The position numbers and the translations under genes are program-made. Positions 33,299-45,666 of a stretch of DNA of 64,000 nt are shown here, one piece after another. Source of the DNA: Nymphaea colorata (lineage: Eukaryota > Streptophyta > Magnoliopsida > Nymphaeales > Nymphaeaceae); assembly GCF_008831285.2 (NCBI RefSeq), contig NC_045146.1:20329149-20393148 (forward strand), read 5' to 3'. Under the pieces are notes generated by a model. The model worked only from the letters and a program-made list of their open reading frames with translations, made no database searches and had not been told where the DNA came from. The first letter of the stretch is position 1; each line of letters begins with the position of its first letter.

Positions 33299-36200
33299 AT
33301 GTCTGCGCACATCCTGTCGCGCCTGCTCCCTCGAGTCCGTGCCGGAGCAAGCGTCCCGTCGGCGTCCGGATCGGCAGACATCCATCCCACCCTTGAGGTC
33401 ATCGGCGGAGACAGGTTCCCGCTGCAGGCCCTTGGGCGTTCGTACCGGCCCTTCCCCTTGATCGGGAGCAACCGGCACGTAGAGACCATCTTCGCCGCCT
33501 TCTTTAGGTCCCTTCCCGATGTCAGGTACCGGAGGGAGTGCCTCAGAACGGCCGACGGCGGTGCCGTCGCTCTTGATTGGCCGGTAGGCGGTGACGATCA
33601 ACGGCTCGCGTCCGATGCCCCTGTCCTTATCCTTCTGGTGATTAGCTTCTGTCATTTTCATTTTCACCATCTATTCTTTTTCAGTTGTGCAATTTCGCGT
33701 GACTTTGCGAATGAGATGGGGTTCCTTTGATATAAATGGAGTCTAAATTATGAACTGAGCTATTTTTTATACGTCTGGGAGTGTTTTTGTACCTTGTTTT
33801 TCTGATTCAGGATGATCGTCAATTAGTCATACCCTCTGTTGTGGCCTCTCGTTTCTTTGGATTATAGCTGCGATCAGCAGGTGGCCTGTTTTGTGTTTGA
33901 TAAATTCATGCGAGCATCCGACTAATAATCGGCGCATTGGGAACTGATTAATACTTCTGACGTCTGTAGGCAGATAGTTTCTCAATCTCATTTCTTATAT
34001 TATTAAAACCTTGGGAAATCCTGGGGCATTGGGGGGTTAATTTCGAGTGGTTCACACTCTGGGTTAACGCAATTTCTTATGTAGTTGGTTCCTTTTCCTA
34101 CTGTACTCGAGGTTTTGTGCCTAACAGCTGCTGGGTTAACTGAAACATGAGTTGGAAAGGGAGCTCGATGTTGTTTGTACCTTGCAGAACCTGTGATTGA
34201 AGTATTTCTTTGTTCTTCGACAATATGGATTTTAAATGGAAGTAGAAGATATTTCATCTGATTGTTTCACGCTTTGTCTGTACTTCGATCATGACAAGTT
34301 AAGCGTTTTCGCTGCCTCGGTTTAGAGTTAAGACTTAAAGAGTACCTTGGCCGTGCTTAGGGCGTTGTTTAAGGAAGGAAGCATGGTTTTCCATGTTCCT
34401 ATTCATGCTGTTGATGATTCTAGATTCACATGTTTTCTAGGGCACTCTCTCGCGCAGGCTTAGACAACACACACAATGGCCTCGAAGTAGCAATAACTGT
34501 TACGAATTCGAGATGTCAACGGCCACCTGTTGGTGTTGTCCAAAGCCACCTCCAGGAGCTGCTAAGACGCACCAAACTGATAGAGAACATACACTGTTCA
34601 CGTGCCTCGGGATATGATTTATTGTGACATGCATTTCGTAACCTGGTTGGGTAAACACTAAACACTCGGTAATCAACTGCGAAATCGTATTTTGCTTTGA
34701 ACATCATAATAGCTAACCATCTTATCTTTTATTTGTTCTGACTTTTAGGACTTGTATTCTTTATACATGGTCTTTTATAACGGTGAAATTTGCAGCCAGG
34801 TCTGACAGGAGGAAGTGGAGACACGTATGTCAGGCACATGCTTGTACGAGCAAAAAAGAACGGATGGCGAGTCGTAGTGTTCAATAGCCGTGGATGTGCA
34901 GATAGTCCTGTCACAACGCCTCAGGTTTGTAATAATCCAAATATTCGGTTGAAAATAGGAAATTCTTTTCTAGAATAAGCTTTTAGCGGATTGCGGCTTT
35001 CAGAAGTTAAGTTATTTCATCGAACCAGTTTTAGTTCTTAATTTGTTTAATAAAAAATATATGCATATGTTTCGAGGAGTCCTCTTCTTACATAGACCGT
35101 TTGGAATTATATTTTCTGCTTTGAAGGCATTGTTTTGTAATTTTTGTGCTTGACAACCTTATGCTTTTATTTTCAACATCCTCATTTCTACCTTTTCATG
35201 GTATCCTGTTATCATCAATATCCTTCTGTCGCTATGACCAAATTGTTTTCATGACCATGAACAGCAACAGTTCATTTAGCTACCGCTGTTATTGTTATTG
35301 ACCAATTACCATCAAATGCCTGTCACCATCATAACTATCATAAATTTCTGTGTGACCATGAAATAAATCATGATTTTCTTGCAAATTTTATTGACTTTGT
35401 AACCTTCTTTCTCATCGTTATCGTCATATAATCACGTACTATGATGGGTCTTGACTTTTGAGTTTTAACACATCATTGATCAACAGTAGGCCACAACCTC
35501 AAGATGATTAATAATGACCACCACCACCATCAATAAAGCCCGTGTTACTAGCATATGACCATCAGGATTCAACCTTGCATCACCTGGTTCTTGGCTTTTC
35601 TTTCTGGAGACTTGCAATTAGCTTTAACTGCATAATGCCACTTAAGTTAATTGTTTGTGTAGTACCATATCTTAAAAGTCAGAAAACATGGAAATTTCTT
35701 CTTTCGATAACTGCGGCTCTTTCTTTACTCTGTTTCCCGTATGAGAAAATATGCGGTTGGTCATATTTGCACCTCAAATTATTACATGATGTTTTATCTG
35801 ATTTTTGCACTTCTGGTTTGTAGTTTTACTCGGCTTCATTTACAGAAGATCTGCGACAAGTGGTGTACCATGTTGGCCATTGTTTTCCATATTCAAAATT
35901 GTATGCAGCAGGTTGGTCTCTTGGAGCCAACATACTTGTTCGTTATCTTGGACAGGTACTATAGTCATGTTCTGTTGTAGGCTGTTCTTCTTTTCCTCTA
36001 AGGATGACAAGACAGACTGGTTAAAGTCTTATTTCCGGCATAGCGTTTGTTACCATCTCAGCCTTTTGAGGTTTCAACTACTTTAGCTGTCCCTTTTTCT
36101 GTCGTCTTGACATCAATCAAACAAACCTCTCATATTTTTGGTTCTTTATTTCAACTGCATGGTTTTATCATGTGTAAGCATGAAGGTTTGGAATTGCTTT

Positions 36201-38737
36201 CTCTTTCATGCACTGTGTCGTGCATATTCAATAATATCTCGTCTGTCAGTTTGAATTTTGGTACATAACTCACATGATACTAGTTCTCTGGAATACTACC
36301 CCATTATTGCAGGTAAGTACATTACTTGTTTAGGCATGAGTGGAGCCAGAATAATTTCAGGGAGGGCACGCTTACATTATTTACAAATTTTAGCGGCGCG
36401 TAATTGCATTTTCAACAAATTTTAAATTTTTAAGAGAGGTTATGAACCTTTTCTTGGAGAACCTGCTGTATAGGACACATCTGTAACAAAGTTTCTTACA
36501 AAAGGAAATCTCTGATTTTGTTATGCATGTAGCGCCCGTATTGGGATGTGTTTACTAGTCAACCTATGGTGTGCTTGTCACTTGTGACTACCAGCAGGCC
36601 TGTTGTGAAAATTGAACCTGCTGGACACTGCATCAATATTTAAGCATATCTGCTTCTCTCTGTAGTCTGTACATCTGTTGTTAATAACTTTTTTCTGGCC
36701 AAGTTGCAGGAAGCTCATAGCTGTCCTCTTGCTGGAGCAGCATCTCTGTGCAATCCTTTTGACCTTGTTGTTGCCGATGAAGATTTCCATAAAGGATTCA
36801 ATGTCATATATGACAAAGCTCTTGCAAGAGCACTCCGCAGAATTTTCAAGAAGTGAGCCGGATATTGATGTGCATTCTAAATGAGAGGATGATTAGCTTC
36901 TGTTTTCCTTTTTCTTTTTACTCTTTGTTTATGGGCTTTGTCATATCAGGCATGCACTCTTGTTTGAAGGTATTGGAGGGGAATACAATATTGAGTTAGC
37001 AGCTAATGCCAAGTCTGTGAGGGAGTTTGATGATGGATTGACACGGGGTTCGATTCACTCTAAGCTAATCTCTTTTTCAACGAATCAGATTCTATGTGGC
37101 TGCTAAGAATGATTTCCAATGATCTGCAGTGTCGTTTGGTTACAAATCTGTGGATGATTATTATTTTGATGCAAGCAGCTCGCATTCTATAGAACATGTG
37201 CAGACACCTTTGCTGTGTATCCAGGTAGTTTTATGTTTCATCAAAGATGAACTGTAACATGGTTCTTTTGAACAATGACAAACTCTGGCTTTGTGTTTGT
37301 GGCCGCAGGCTTCTAACGATCCAATTGCACCTTCTAGGGGCATACCTCGAGAACAAATAAGGGTGTGTGATGGTTCTTTTGTCACGTTGTCTGAAGTTAT
37401 TTATTCAATTTCTGTTTAAGATATGGTAAAACTCTGATGTGATTGTGGTATCTGAGAAAGAGTAAGAGATTGAGAGAGAGAGATTTATAACCCAGTCTTG
37501 CCTACCAAGAAAACACATTCTTTATCTGAAGGAAACTACCTTAAAACCTTTGTTGGTCGGTGCTACATAAATCGATCTTCCTTGCTGTTAGTCTGACTTA
37601 AACAGGAAGGCAGTGCCCCAATTTTGAGGTCTGCAAAATGGGATTGATGGTCACATTCCCAAAAATGCACTTTATAGCGTGCTCATGGCTTCAATTTTGA
37701 GAGATCAAATCAGCTTTACTTAGTGTCTACCATATGGTGATCTTTAATTGAAAGATTGATCTTAGATGCAATGTGTTAGTTTTTAGTTTCTAATACCAGA
37801 CCCAGATGTTTCTCTTTCCTTTTGTACACACACATACATATTAAGAAATGTATGGTGACAGTTGAAGCTTCAGACGTGACGTTACTGCTGTAGTTTTTTC
37901 TGAAAAGGTTTAATGTGTATCTCACAGATTATTCAAGGTATTCTTGCTGTCTTGTTAGTGGTCTTGGTGACTATATGTGTACATAAATGCAGTTTGCAAA
38001 TCTCACGCACCAAAATATGGGCTTGGGTACCCAAATTGCCTATTCCTGTAGTTTGGGTGCGTGGTTAATTTAGGATAGCTTAAATTGGGTTCAATTGCCA
38101 GGGTCCTTATTGGAAAATGGTGGATCTCTGCTGGTCCAACTATGATAAATTTTTTGAGACTTTGAGTGTTTCTGTTCTCCTCATATCTGGCTCCTTTTTA
38201 CCTACGTTGAACTACTCTTATCTGGATTGCATTTTAGCTACTGCTAAACTTCTCATGTTCCAATTTTCAGGGCTCCTTGTCTCCTACCTTGAGCGACTCT
38301 TTTATCTGGATTGCATTTTAGCTACTGCTAAAGTAAAATAGTGAATAAGTTTGTCTGTCTTTTTCATGCTTCGTTTGTTTAACTCTGTTTCTTGCTGTCT
38401 AATGCCTAGCTTTGCCTTTTGCATCTACATAGAAACGTATCGGTGCATTTGTTTCTCTTATTTTTCTTTTGTTCTTGTACCAAGTGACATATATATGAAA
38501 TTCTGAATTAGAAACTGGAACTTCTTCCAGGGAAACCCTCATTGTCTATTGATAGTTACTCCTAAAGGTGGGCATCTCGGTTGGGTCGCTGGAGATGAAG
38601 CTCCATTTGGATGTCCTTGGACGGACCCTGTTGTCATGGAATTTTTTGAACACATTCAAGAAAATAAAACTGACAGTCCCCTCCATGGAGCAGAAGGTGC
38701 TCCGTCTTGCAAAGCGTCTTTGGGAGTGATGGTTTGA
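33299..38737 (+). CDS. EMB8-like alpha/beta hydrolase
   Basis: Embryogenesis-associated EMB8/YMR210W-like serine hydrolase; family members act on acyl esters, but the substrate here is unknown. Eight exons: 33299-33637, 34796-34924, 35824-35955, 36710-36852, 36950-37047, 37130-37224, 37309-37362 and 38531-38737, with GT..AG borders and matching phases, giving 398 residues. It shows PLIGSNRHVETIFAAFFRSL (about 53-72), the oxyanion segment LLPGLTGGSGDTYVRHM spanning the first junction, and the nucleophile elbow GWSLGAN with Ser near 188. The acid Asp is in SNDPIAP near 316 and the His in GGHLGW near 345, so the triad is complete. The start was chosen as the ATG after the GA-rich leader; an in-frame ATG 12 codons earlier would add an unlikely Gly/Glu-rich extension. 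No signal peptide or membrane helix is obvious. Confidence 0.93.
38200..38338. repeat. 82-bp tandem duplication in the last EMB8-like intron
   Basis: TATCTGGATTGCATTTTAGC plus TACTGCTAAA occurs at 38218 and 38300. The sequence before each (GGCTCCTT..CTACSTTGA) also matches, so the unit is about 82 bp. Confidence 0.9.
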
Positions 38738-39075
38738 GTTAGATCCTTGATACCGTTGACAAATAAATGCTGATTCATCTGAGAAATCGTCCAGCTTTCA
38801 GTATTGTCTGATTACTTACTTGGTCATGGCACATTGCAGCCGAAGTGTATTTTGCTTGCTTTATATTATATGGAGCACATTTCCCACGTAAATCTGCCGT
38901 CATGTACTATTTTCATTCTTTGGTGACTCGAAAGAACAGATTATTGAGCTGAGCGGTGCCTGTACACTGGCTAAGAGTAAATGTCAAAATGAACAGTGTG
39001 TTGATCATGCATACGCCACTTTCAAGTTCCTGTCATTGTTAAAGATAAATCGATAACTCTTAACACAAATTCTCC

Positions 39076-39109
<34 letters not shown>

Positions 39110-42100
39110 CTTTCTCTCAGTGAGATTGAGGGAGAGATTTCAACATTACTAAAACATACTCCCAACCGAAAGTGAGCACAAAACACAGCTCAAGCATACA
39201 ATGAAAACCATCTAGAGCCACAGCGCATAAACACACACACACGAGCTCTCAAACCCCTGTAACACCCAAATCTTGTTCTGTAGGTTTATCTGTTTGAATT
39301 CTTTAGTAACCAACTTGGAGTACATTCATTTTGTTCAGGGATATTCAAGACTTTTCCGTTGGTGTGGCAAGTCTCTTCAGAAGCTATTTCGGGTGAGAAT
39401 TCTAACAAATTGCGGAGAATATTGGCATTACCTTTTTGGTGGCGTATCTGAGTAATGCGGTAATGACTAAGAAATAGATCTGCCTCCGCAGCGAAACTTC
39501 ATCAAACCCATCCTGATGTGCTTTATGCTTTAGAAATTGTTTCAAAAGGGTGATCAATTCTGCCTATTATGGAATCGTACTTTCTGTTTCCGATATGTTG
39601 GCTGGCTTCTTATCGCCAAATTACATCTACTAGTGAAATTCCCCTTTGGCAAGAAAATAAAAGGTCATCACCAGGCTGAGTGTTGATTGCAGCTTTACTA
39701 AAGAAGGTTGTTCATCGCCCACAGTACCCTGGACAAGGATACCTTCCACTAATGTTTGAAGCCATACTATTGTCTGACCATAATTGTTACCCGATAATGT
39801 GCAGAAGAGAAAGGGAGAGAGAGTATACCGAACTTTCAAGTTATCGCCATCTTGTCCACAGCTCGCCTATATTCGGATGTGCCGTAGCTTATGATTTCAG
39901 AAAAAAGCAGAGAACTTGCCAGGCAACCTCTCTCTCTCTCTCTCTCTCTCCCGACTCTTCTATATTCTAACGAAACCGTCTTGTAAGCATTAACTATATG
40001 ATACTTCAGCAACTAAGGGGAAGGGCACCATATTCGTTCTCTAGGAATGGGGATTTGCACAAAAATTAAAATTCGGGTAGCAAAGTTATCAACCGTGTTC
40101 GTCATTCTCATGCAGTCATTATCAGTATTCTCTGGCAACGGCCGGTTTTCCTATTGAAGAACTATCCCATGTGATAATGTATCAATATTTCTGGTGGCTT
40201 TTAAGATTTTTTAGGACACTGGTTAGATAAGAAGCAGTTAGACAACTGTATCATCCTTATAGAAATGGTCAGATAATATTCTCTAATATAACTTTTTATC
40301 AGTATAAACAAGCCAACAGGCTTCATTAGAAACCAAAAGGAGTGGATCTACATCTCTACAATTAAACAAATCCCTTTATTTCTTCATAATCTCCACAATT
40401 ATTTACTACCAGTTTGCCTCCTCCAAATTTCTGGGAGCAGTTGTGCGTGCAATATCTCATGCGTCCTTATGTAATACGCATTTTTGGTAGTTTGAGGATA
40501 CCCTGTCCACATGAGCCTTTTGCTTTTTTTTTATTTTCTCATCACAGGGGTAATCTCATGCTTAATTTCGGTAAAAAAAGAAAAAAATTACCTTGACAGT
40601 GTATTCAAAAGCTTTTCTGGACATAGAAATCTTTTTCAATATTCCGAAAAGTACGGAAAAGTATCCTGTGACAGCACCGGCCGACACAAGAATTATGTCC
40701 ACGGAATCACTGCTGAGTTTTCTAATTATTAATTGAAATTGCTTGATTCGGTGACTGACAAGTTCCGACTGTTTGCTGTTCCAGAATTATTGCTTAGACA
40801 TTTCATATCAGCATACAGTGTTTTGGCCTAAAATTTCACCTGTTCCACATTTCAGCGGTTAGCAAATTGCTCCATGGAGCTAAGGTCCATGTAAAAAAGT
40901 CTATTGAAAAAATAAATGAATTTATGAGGGACTTTTCATTGGCATGTTTCCCGAACCTATCAACAATGTAACTAATTTAAAGCTTGGATTTCATTATAAT
41001 AATCAGTAGTAGTACTGCAATGTACTCGTCGGAAGATTATCTGTCATGTCAAAAATGCGGTCTGTAGTTTCAGCCTCTATTTTCTTCATCTTGAATAAGG
41101 TAGCAGCAAGAAGCATATTCCCCATCTTCTGCACTATGTTCTATTGCCGTTGCGCCATAATATGCGCGTCGTTCAGTAGCATTTTCCCCTCCCACAGGCT
41201 GGTATGTTGGGAACATTTACACGATTCTTTTCCCTACAGGCAACAATGAAAGGATTCTTATGTACAACATATAGTATAATTAATTTTCTAAGCGAGAGTT
41301 TAAGAAATTTTATGCACCAATAGATCCCCGCGCTCCTGTTAATTATTCCGCATTTTCATTTGATCAACGATTTGTTTATCTAAATATGCTGATGCCTTAT
41401 TAAATATTTCTGTCTTCACCTCCCTTTTCAACGTCTGTCAGTCGAAGCCCGAAGGTCACCTCGTTTCCACCGCAACGTGGCTAGCGACGGAGAAGGCCGA
41501 GCTTCGGATTCTTCACCTTCTTCAGCTTGAATTCTTTGTGTTAGCCGCCCCACTCAAAGTGTTGCAGAATCTTGAGAAGCAAGTGTTTTGTGCTAAATCT
41601 TGTGATCTGGTAGGTTGGTCGGATGTAAATTTCGTTGTGATTCGGATAATTTAAATACACATCGACAATCAGACTCTGGCAAATTCAGCACAGCCAACAG
41701 GATCAAAATTTCGGAAGGCTTCAGATCCCTATAATCTGGTTGCCACGTACTTTTGGAACAACTGCACCTTAATTCCTTTATATATTCATAAAAGATTTCA
41801 CTTTTTCCTCTAATCTTTATCCACAGTGCGTGAAGCCAAAAGATGGCAATGGGGTAGGCCACAATAACTAATTGAAGTGTATGAGGACAGATATCAGATA
41901 TGCGTGTGGTTTCGCGTTTCATTTCTAGATTCGTAAAAAGAAGTAATCTTGCATAGATTCTAATGTTTGGCAAATTTTCTGTTTCTGGTTGCCGAGCACG
42001 TCAAGATCGGAAAGCAAGCGGGGGAAAGCAGTTCAGTCTATGGGCCCTGCTGTTTTTGTAGGATATGGGGAGCTCTTGTCTCTCTGTTGTTGTACTCTCT

Positions 42101-45100
42101 GTTGCTTTGAATAAAGAATCTCATTGAACATCTCCCTTTAACGCAGACGCCACAAAACAAAAATAAGATCGGTGGCCAGAAAGTTTGCCTTCCTTTTCGC
42201 ACAAGTGGGAAAGCATAGAGGGAGGGGGAGAGAGGGAAGGTTCGAGTCTCACAACTTGAGACCCCTGACCGCCGCATCCATGAAATCAGCGAGCCAAGAA
42301 AAAGCCACCCACGATCTTACGCCTTAATGTTGTAAATACCAATTTCTATCTTTTAGGAGAAACCTTTAGGCTGCCTCGGATATGAAATTCAAGGCTGACC
42401 TCTAATAAGCTTTTGCAAACCCTTTGCTGAAGTGAACGGTGGATTTTGCAATTAGACACTTGAGATCCATATTATATTATAAAAACTATGGATAGATGTA
42501 TAGTTCAAGGAGTCGTCCGACCAGAGATCTACAGACTACAGTTTAAGACCACGTGGATCTATGGTACCTCAGATGAGATCTCAAATCCAAGGCTAAAGGA
42601 TGATGTGTAATTAACTCCCATTATATTTTTTTAAAAATTGTTTTCTAAATTTAATTAATAAACAAATTAACTTATTTAACACAACAAAAGCTTATTTTCG
42701 TACCAGCCGGCATTTTGCTGGTTTGAAGCCGATACTTTGTACATGTACCAGTTCGCCGCTGGGCCAACTTTCATAATATTTCTAGGGATACAAATGTGTG
42801 GTGTTGGGACACAAAATCAGGTCAAGTGCAAAATGCCAGAACAAGTGGAAATCAACAATATAAAATGAACAAAACTCTTAAACCAAGTTATTAATTTTAA
42901 TTATGACCCAATGTTCCACCCAAGCAAAGCTCGCCTGGCGTGCTGCATCCTGATCTGGTGTCAACTGCAGGCTTAGTGAAGGCGCTGGGTTTGGGACCAA
43001 TCTTGGATGAAGTCAAGCTGGTGAATGGTGATCCTTCATGGCAACCTTCTCATTCCTTTACCATGGCCTCCCACAAAAGTGCAATTCTTACCCTAGTTTG
43101 GCAAAAGCACATAAAAAAAACCTCATCATGAAAAACCAGAACATATGCATCCGTCACTTCAACTGTATTTTTTCCAAAAAAGCAATCTGCAGTTTTCATG
43201 AGAAAAAAAAAGTTGTATGCTCTTGAATAGCGTAATCGTTCATTCAGGATCTAGTGATTTGCTTATTTTATATAATTTGGAAAAGGCATATTCTATTTAC
43301 TTGGGCAAGGGATTTATTTTCTTGTCATTCATTTTTGCTTGAGAAAAAAAAAAACAAAACGAGACAGGAAGACTGGAAGGGAAAGATATCCGAAGAGGCC
43401 TAAGCCCCTCTCTCCTTCTTTCTGCCCCAAGCTCTGCCCTTTTTTCTGCCCCCAAGCGCTAGTGATGCTACTGATGCCTTGGGACTTGAGTATGAAATAG
43501 TATACTTGTTCGTTATAATAATGTAACGTATCCATTTTTTTTACAACTAAAAAGGGGTAGCACTATGGAACTGATGATGATGAAACTTTCACTCACCATG
43601 ACAATTAACATAACTACGCTCAGACAAGAAAAAGATCAGGTGCAAGAAAGCGAATGAGTTTTGATTCGGTCGGCAAAGCATGAGTTGGTAAATGCCAAGG
43701 AAGATCGTATCAAGCGATCAAGCCGATGCTTGAGTTGATTGCAGGATGTAATGGTGGCTCCATCGATCGATTGGTCATTTTCCGAACTGTTCGTCTTGTT
43801 TCTTGGGGGAAAAGAAAAGCAGCTTTCTGTCATGGTCTACATAATGCTTGGAATATCTGCAATTTGCTTAAATAGATTTCTTCGGTTCGCTTTCCTAACT
43901 GACAAATCTCGAAGGATCCAATTGCAGGTGGCTTTCATGACTTATGTTTCTGAATTGTCGGCCTCAGTAAATGGCTTGGCCGGGGGGACCAAATGAAGAG
44001 GATCAGATCAAGGTTGGTGCTGGATTTATACAGATGCGTTTGATATATGCATATGCTTTGCTTTTATTAAAGTTTGGCCGAGCCGAATTGCATGTTAAAG
44101 AATATCAAGTGAAAATTAAACAAAAGAGATCGATTTGAAAGAGAAAATAAGATCAGGAAGGACATTAAATGGAGAGAAACAATGTTAATGTGAATATGAG
44201 CGTGTAATGTAGCTGCTACCGGGATCGAATCGAAACCAGAAGGTCGGGAAATGTTCTCTCCTGAAAATCGGCTGGTATGGGGCCTGTCTTGCATCGGATG
44301 ATACGGCTTCTGGTGTTGTTGGCAGCACTTATCCTGGTGATTAATGAAAACAGAGGTACAGCCCCATGCTTAAATGCATTGAAGAACACAAATCTTCGCC
44401 ATCATCGCTTCCTGTAAACACGGTTTCATGCATGTTCCTTGCGCTTCAAAACGCTCTTCTTACTAAAACATGTACCAACCCCCTGCTTTTAATCCTCCAG
44501 TGCATGTTCTACATGGACTCACTCAAAGGTCTGTTCACAAAAGGCCTGATTTCCCCTGTTACTAACTTTTGAAATGAGCTCCCCATCGAGCCATTGCCTG
44601 TCCACAGGTGCCATAAGAAGTTGCTTCTCCCAATTCCTACAGCGCGTCCATTCTGCATGCCTTGTAACGCTTAATATTCTTCAATATTGCTCTTCAGCTT
44701 CAATGTTTACCACCGTATATAATTTCGTATCCATTGAGCAAAGGCCATCTTCAACAAGGTCCGAGTATCTGACCGCAGAGTTGCAGTTTCACCGTGTGAC
44801 CTAAATGGGAACCAGTTTCTTACCGGAAAAGCTTTCAACGGAGGACGGGGCAAACTTTTTAACCACCACGAGGAGACAAATGAACGGAAGTGGTATACAT
44901 CGCATGCATTATTGTCCTAGGTTCGCGACAAGTCTCTCTCTCACTACCCTGCAATAAGAAACGTGACATATGATTGACAACAAGACCAAAACAAGCAAAT
45001 CCAACTATTTAGATTCTTCAACAAAGGTCTTCCTCAGCCACGTGCTGTGATGGCCCGGTCCAATCAATTAGGGCCACTCCCCTACAATGCAACCAAATTT

Positions 45101-45356
45101 ATGTGTTCTCATTTCAATGACTGCGGTCGAGTTAATTTAGTTTCAAGCTTTTATCGAATAACAGCTTAAGCAAATGATGCAAAGGTGGAACTTTGCTGTT
45201 TATGTGTAGATTGTTCATGGCTTGTTACTTTTAATTCCTGCTTTTTTGTATTCTCTTATTGGTGTTAAGCTGATTACTGCTAAATTACAACAAGAAATAC
45301 GTATCTCACCCTTGACCTCCTTGGACTTGACTGCCTTAAGCTACCCATCTAATCAG
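38738..45356. other. Gene-poor spacer downstream of the EMB8-like gene
   Basis: No gene recognised. It contains GA (39079-39108) and CT (39929-39950) microsatellites and AT-rich sequence. Short open frames (for example 41593-41973 minus, 43739-43996 plus) show no family motifs. Confidence 0.5.
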
Positions 45357-45666
45357 GTGTACATACCTTTTATATATTAGGCCATCCTGAAATTCGTTGA
45401 TCCTACGATATGAGCACCCCCACTAGCATCCACAATCTCCCACGTTTTATTCTCGCCAAGGGCTCTCATTTTTTCTTGCATAGCAAGAACCCATTTCTTA
45501 TCCGCCTGAGCCTCAGGAATAATCTTGGAATAATCGAACTAAAAAGAGTGGATATGAAGCATTTCTAGTTTCTACTAAACTTCAAATAAGACACAAAGTT
45601 ACTAATATGGTGCATAATACATGACCTGGTCCCTTTTTTCATGGCAATAGAAAGTTCTTCAACATA
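45357..45666 (-). pseudogene. Ty1/copia retrotransposon relic (pol, linker to RT start)
   Basis: The minus strand has AMKKGTRSCIMHHISNFVSY, a match to the copia IN-RT linker, then AQADKKWVLAMQEKMRALGE and NKTWEIV, the start of the RT domain. Several stops and a frame change are present. The reading fades below 45357. An ATT trinucleotide run lies at 45777-45800. Confidence 0.75.

Noticed and set aside
42238-42262. GGTTCGAGTCTC, a possible tRNA B box
   Set aside because: No A box, acceptor stem or cloverleaf around it; part of a local GA-rich stretch.
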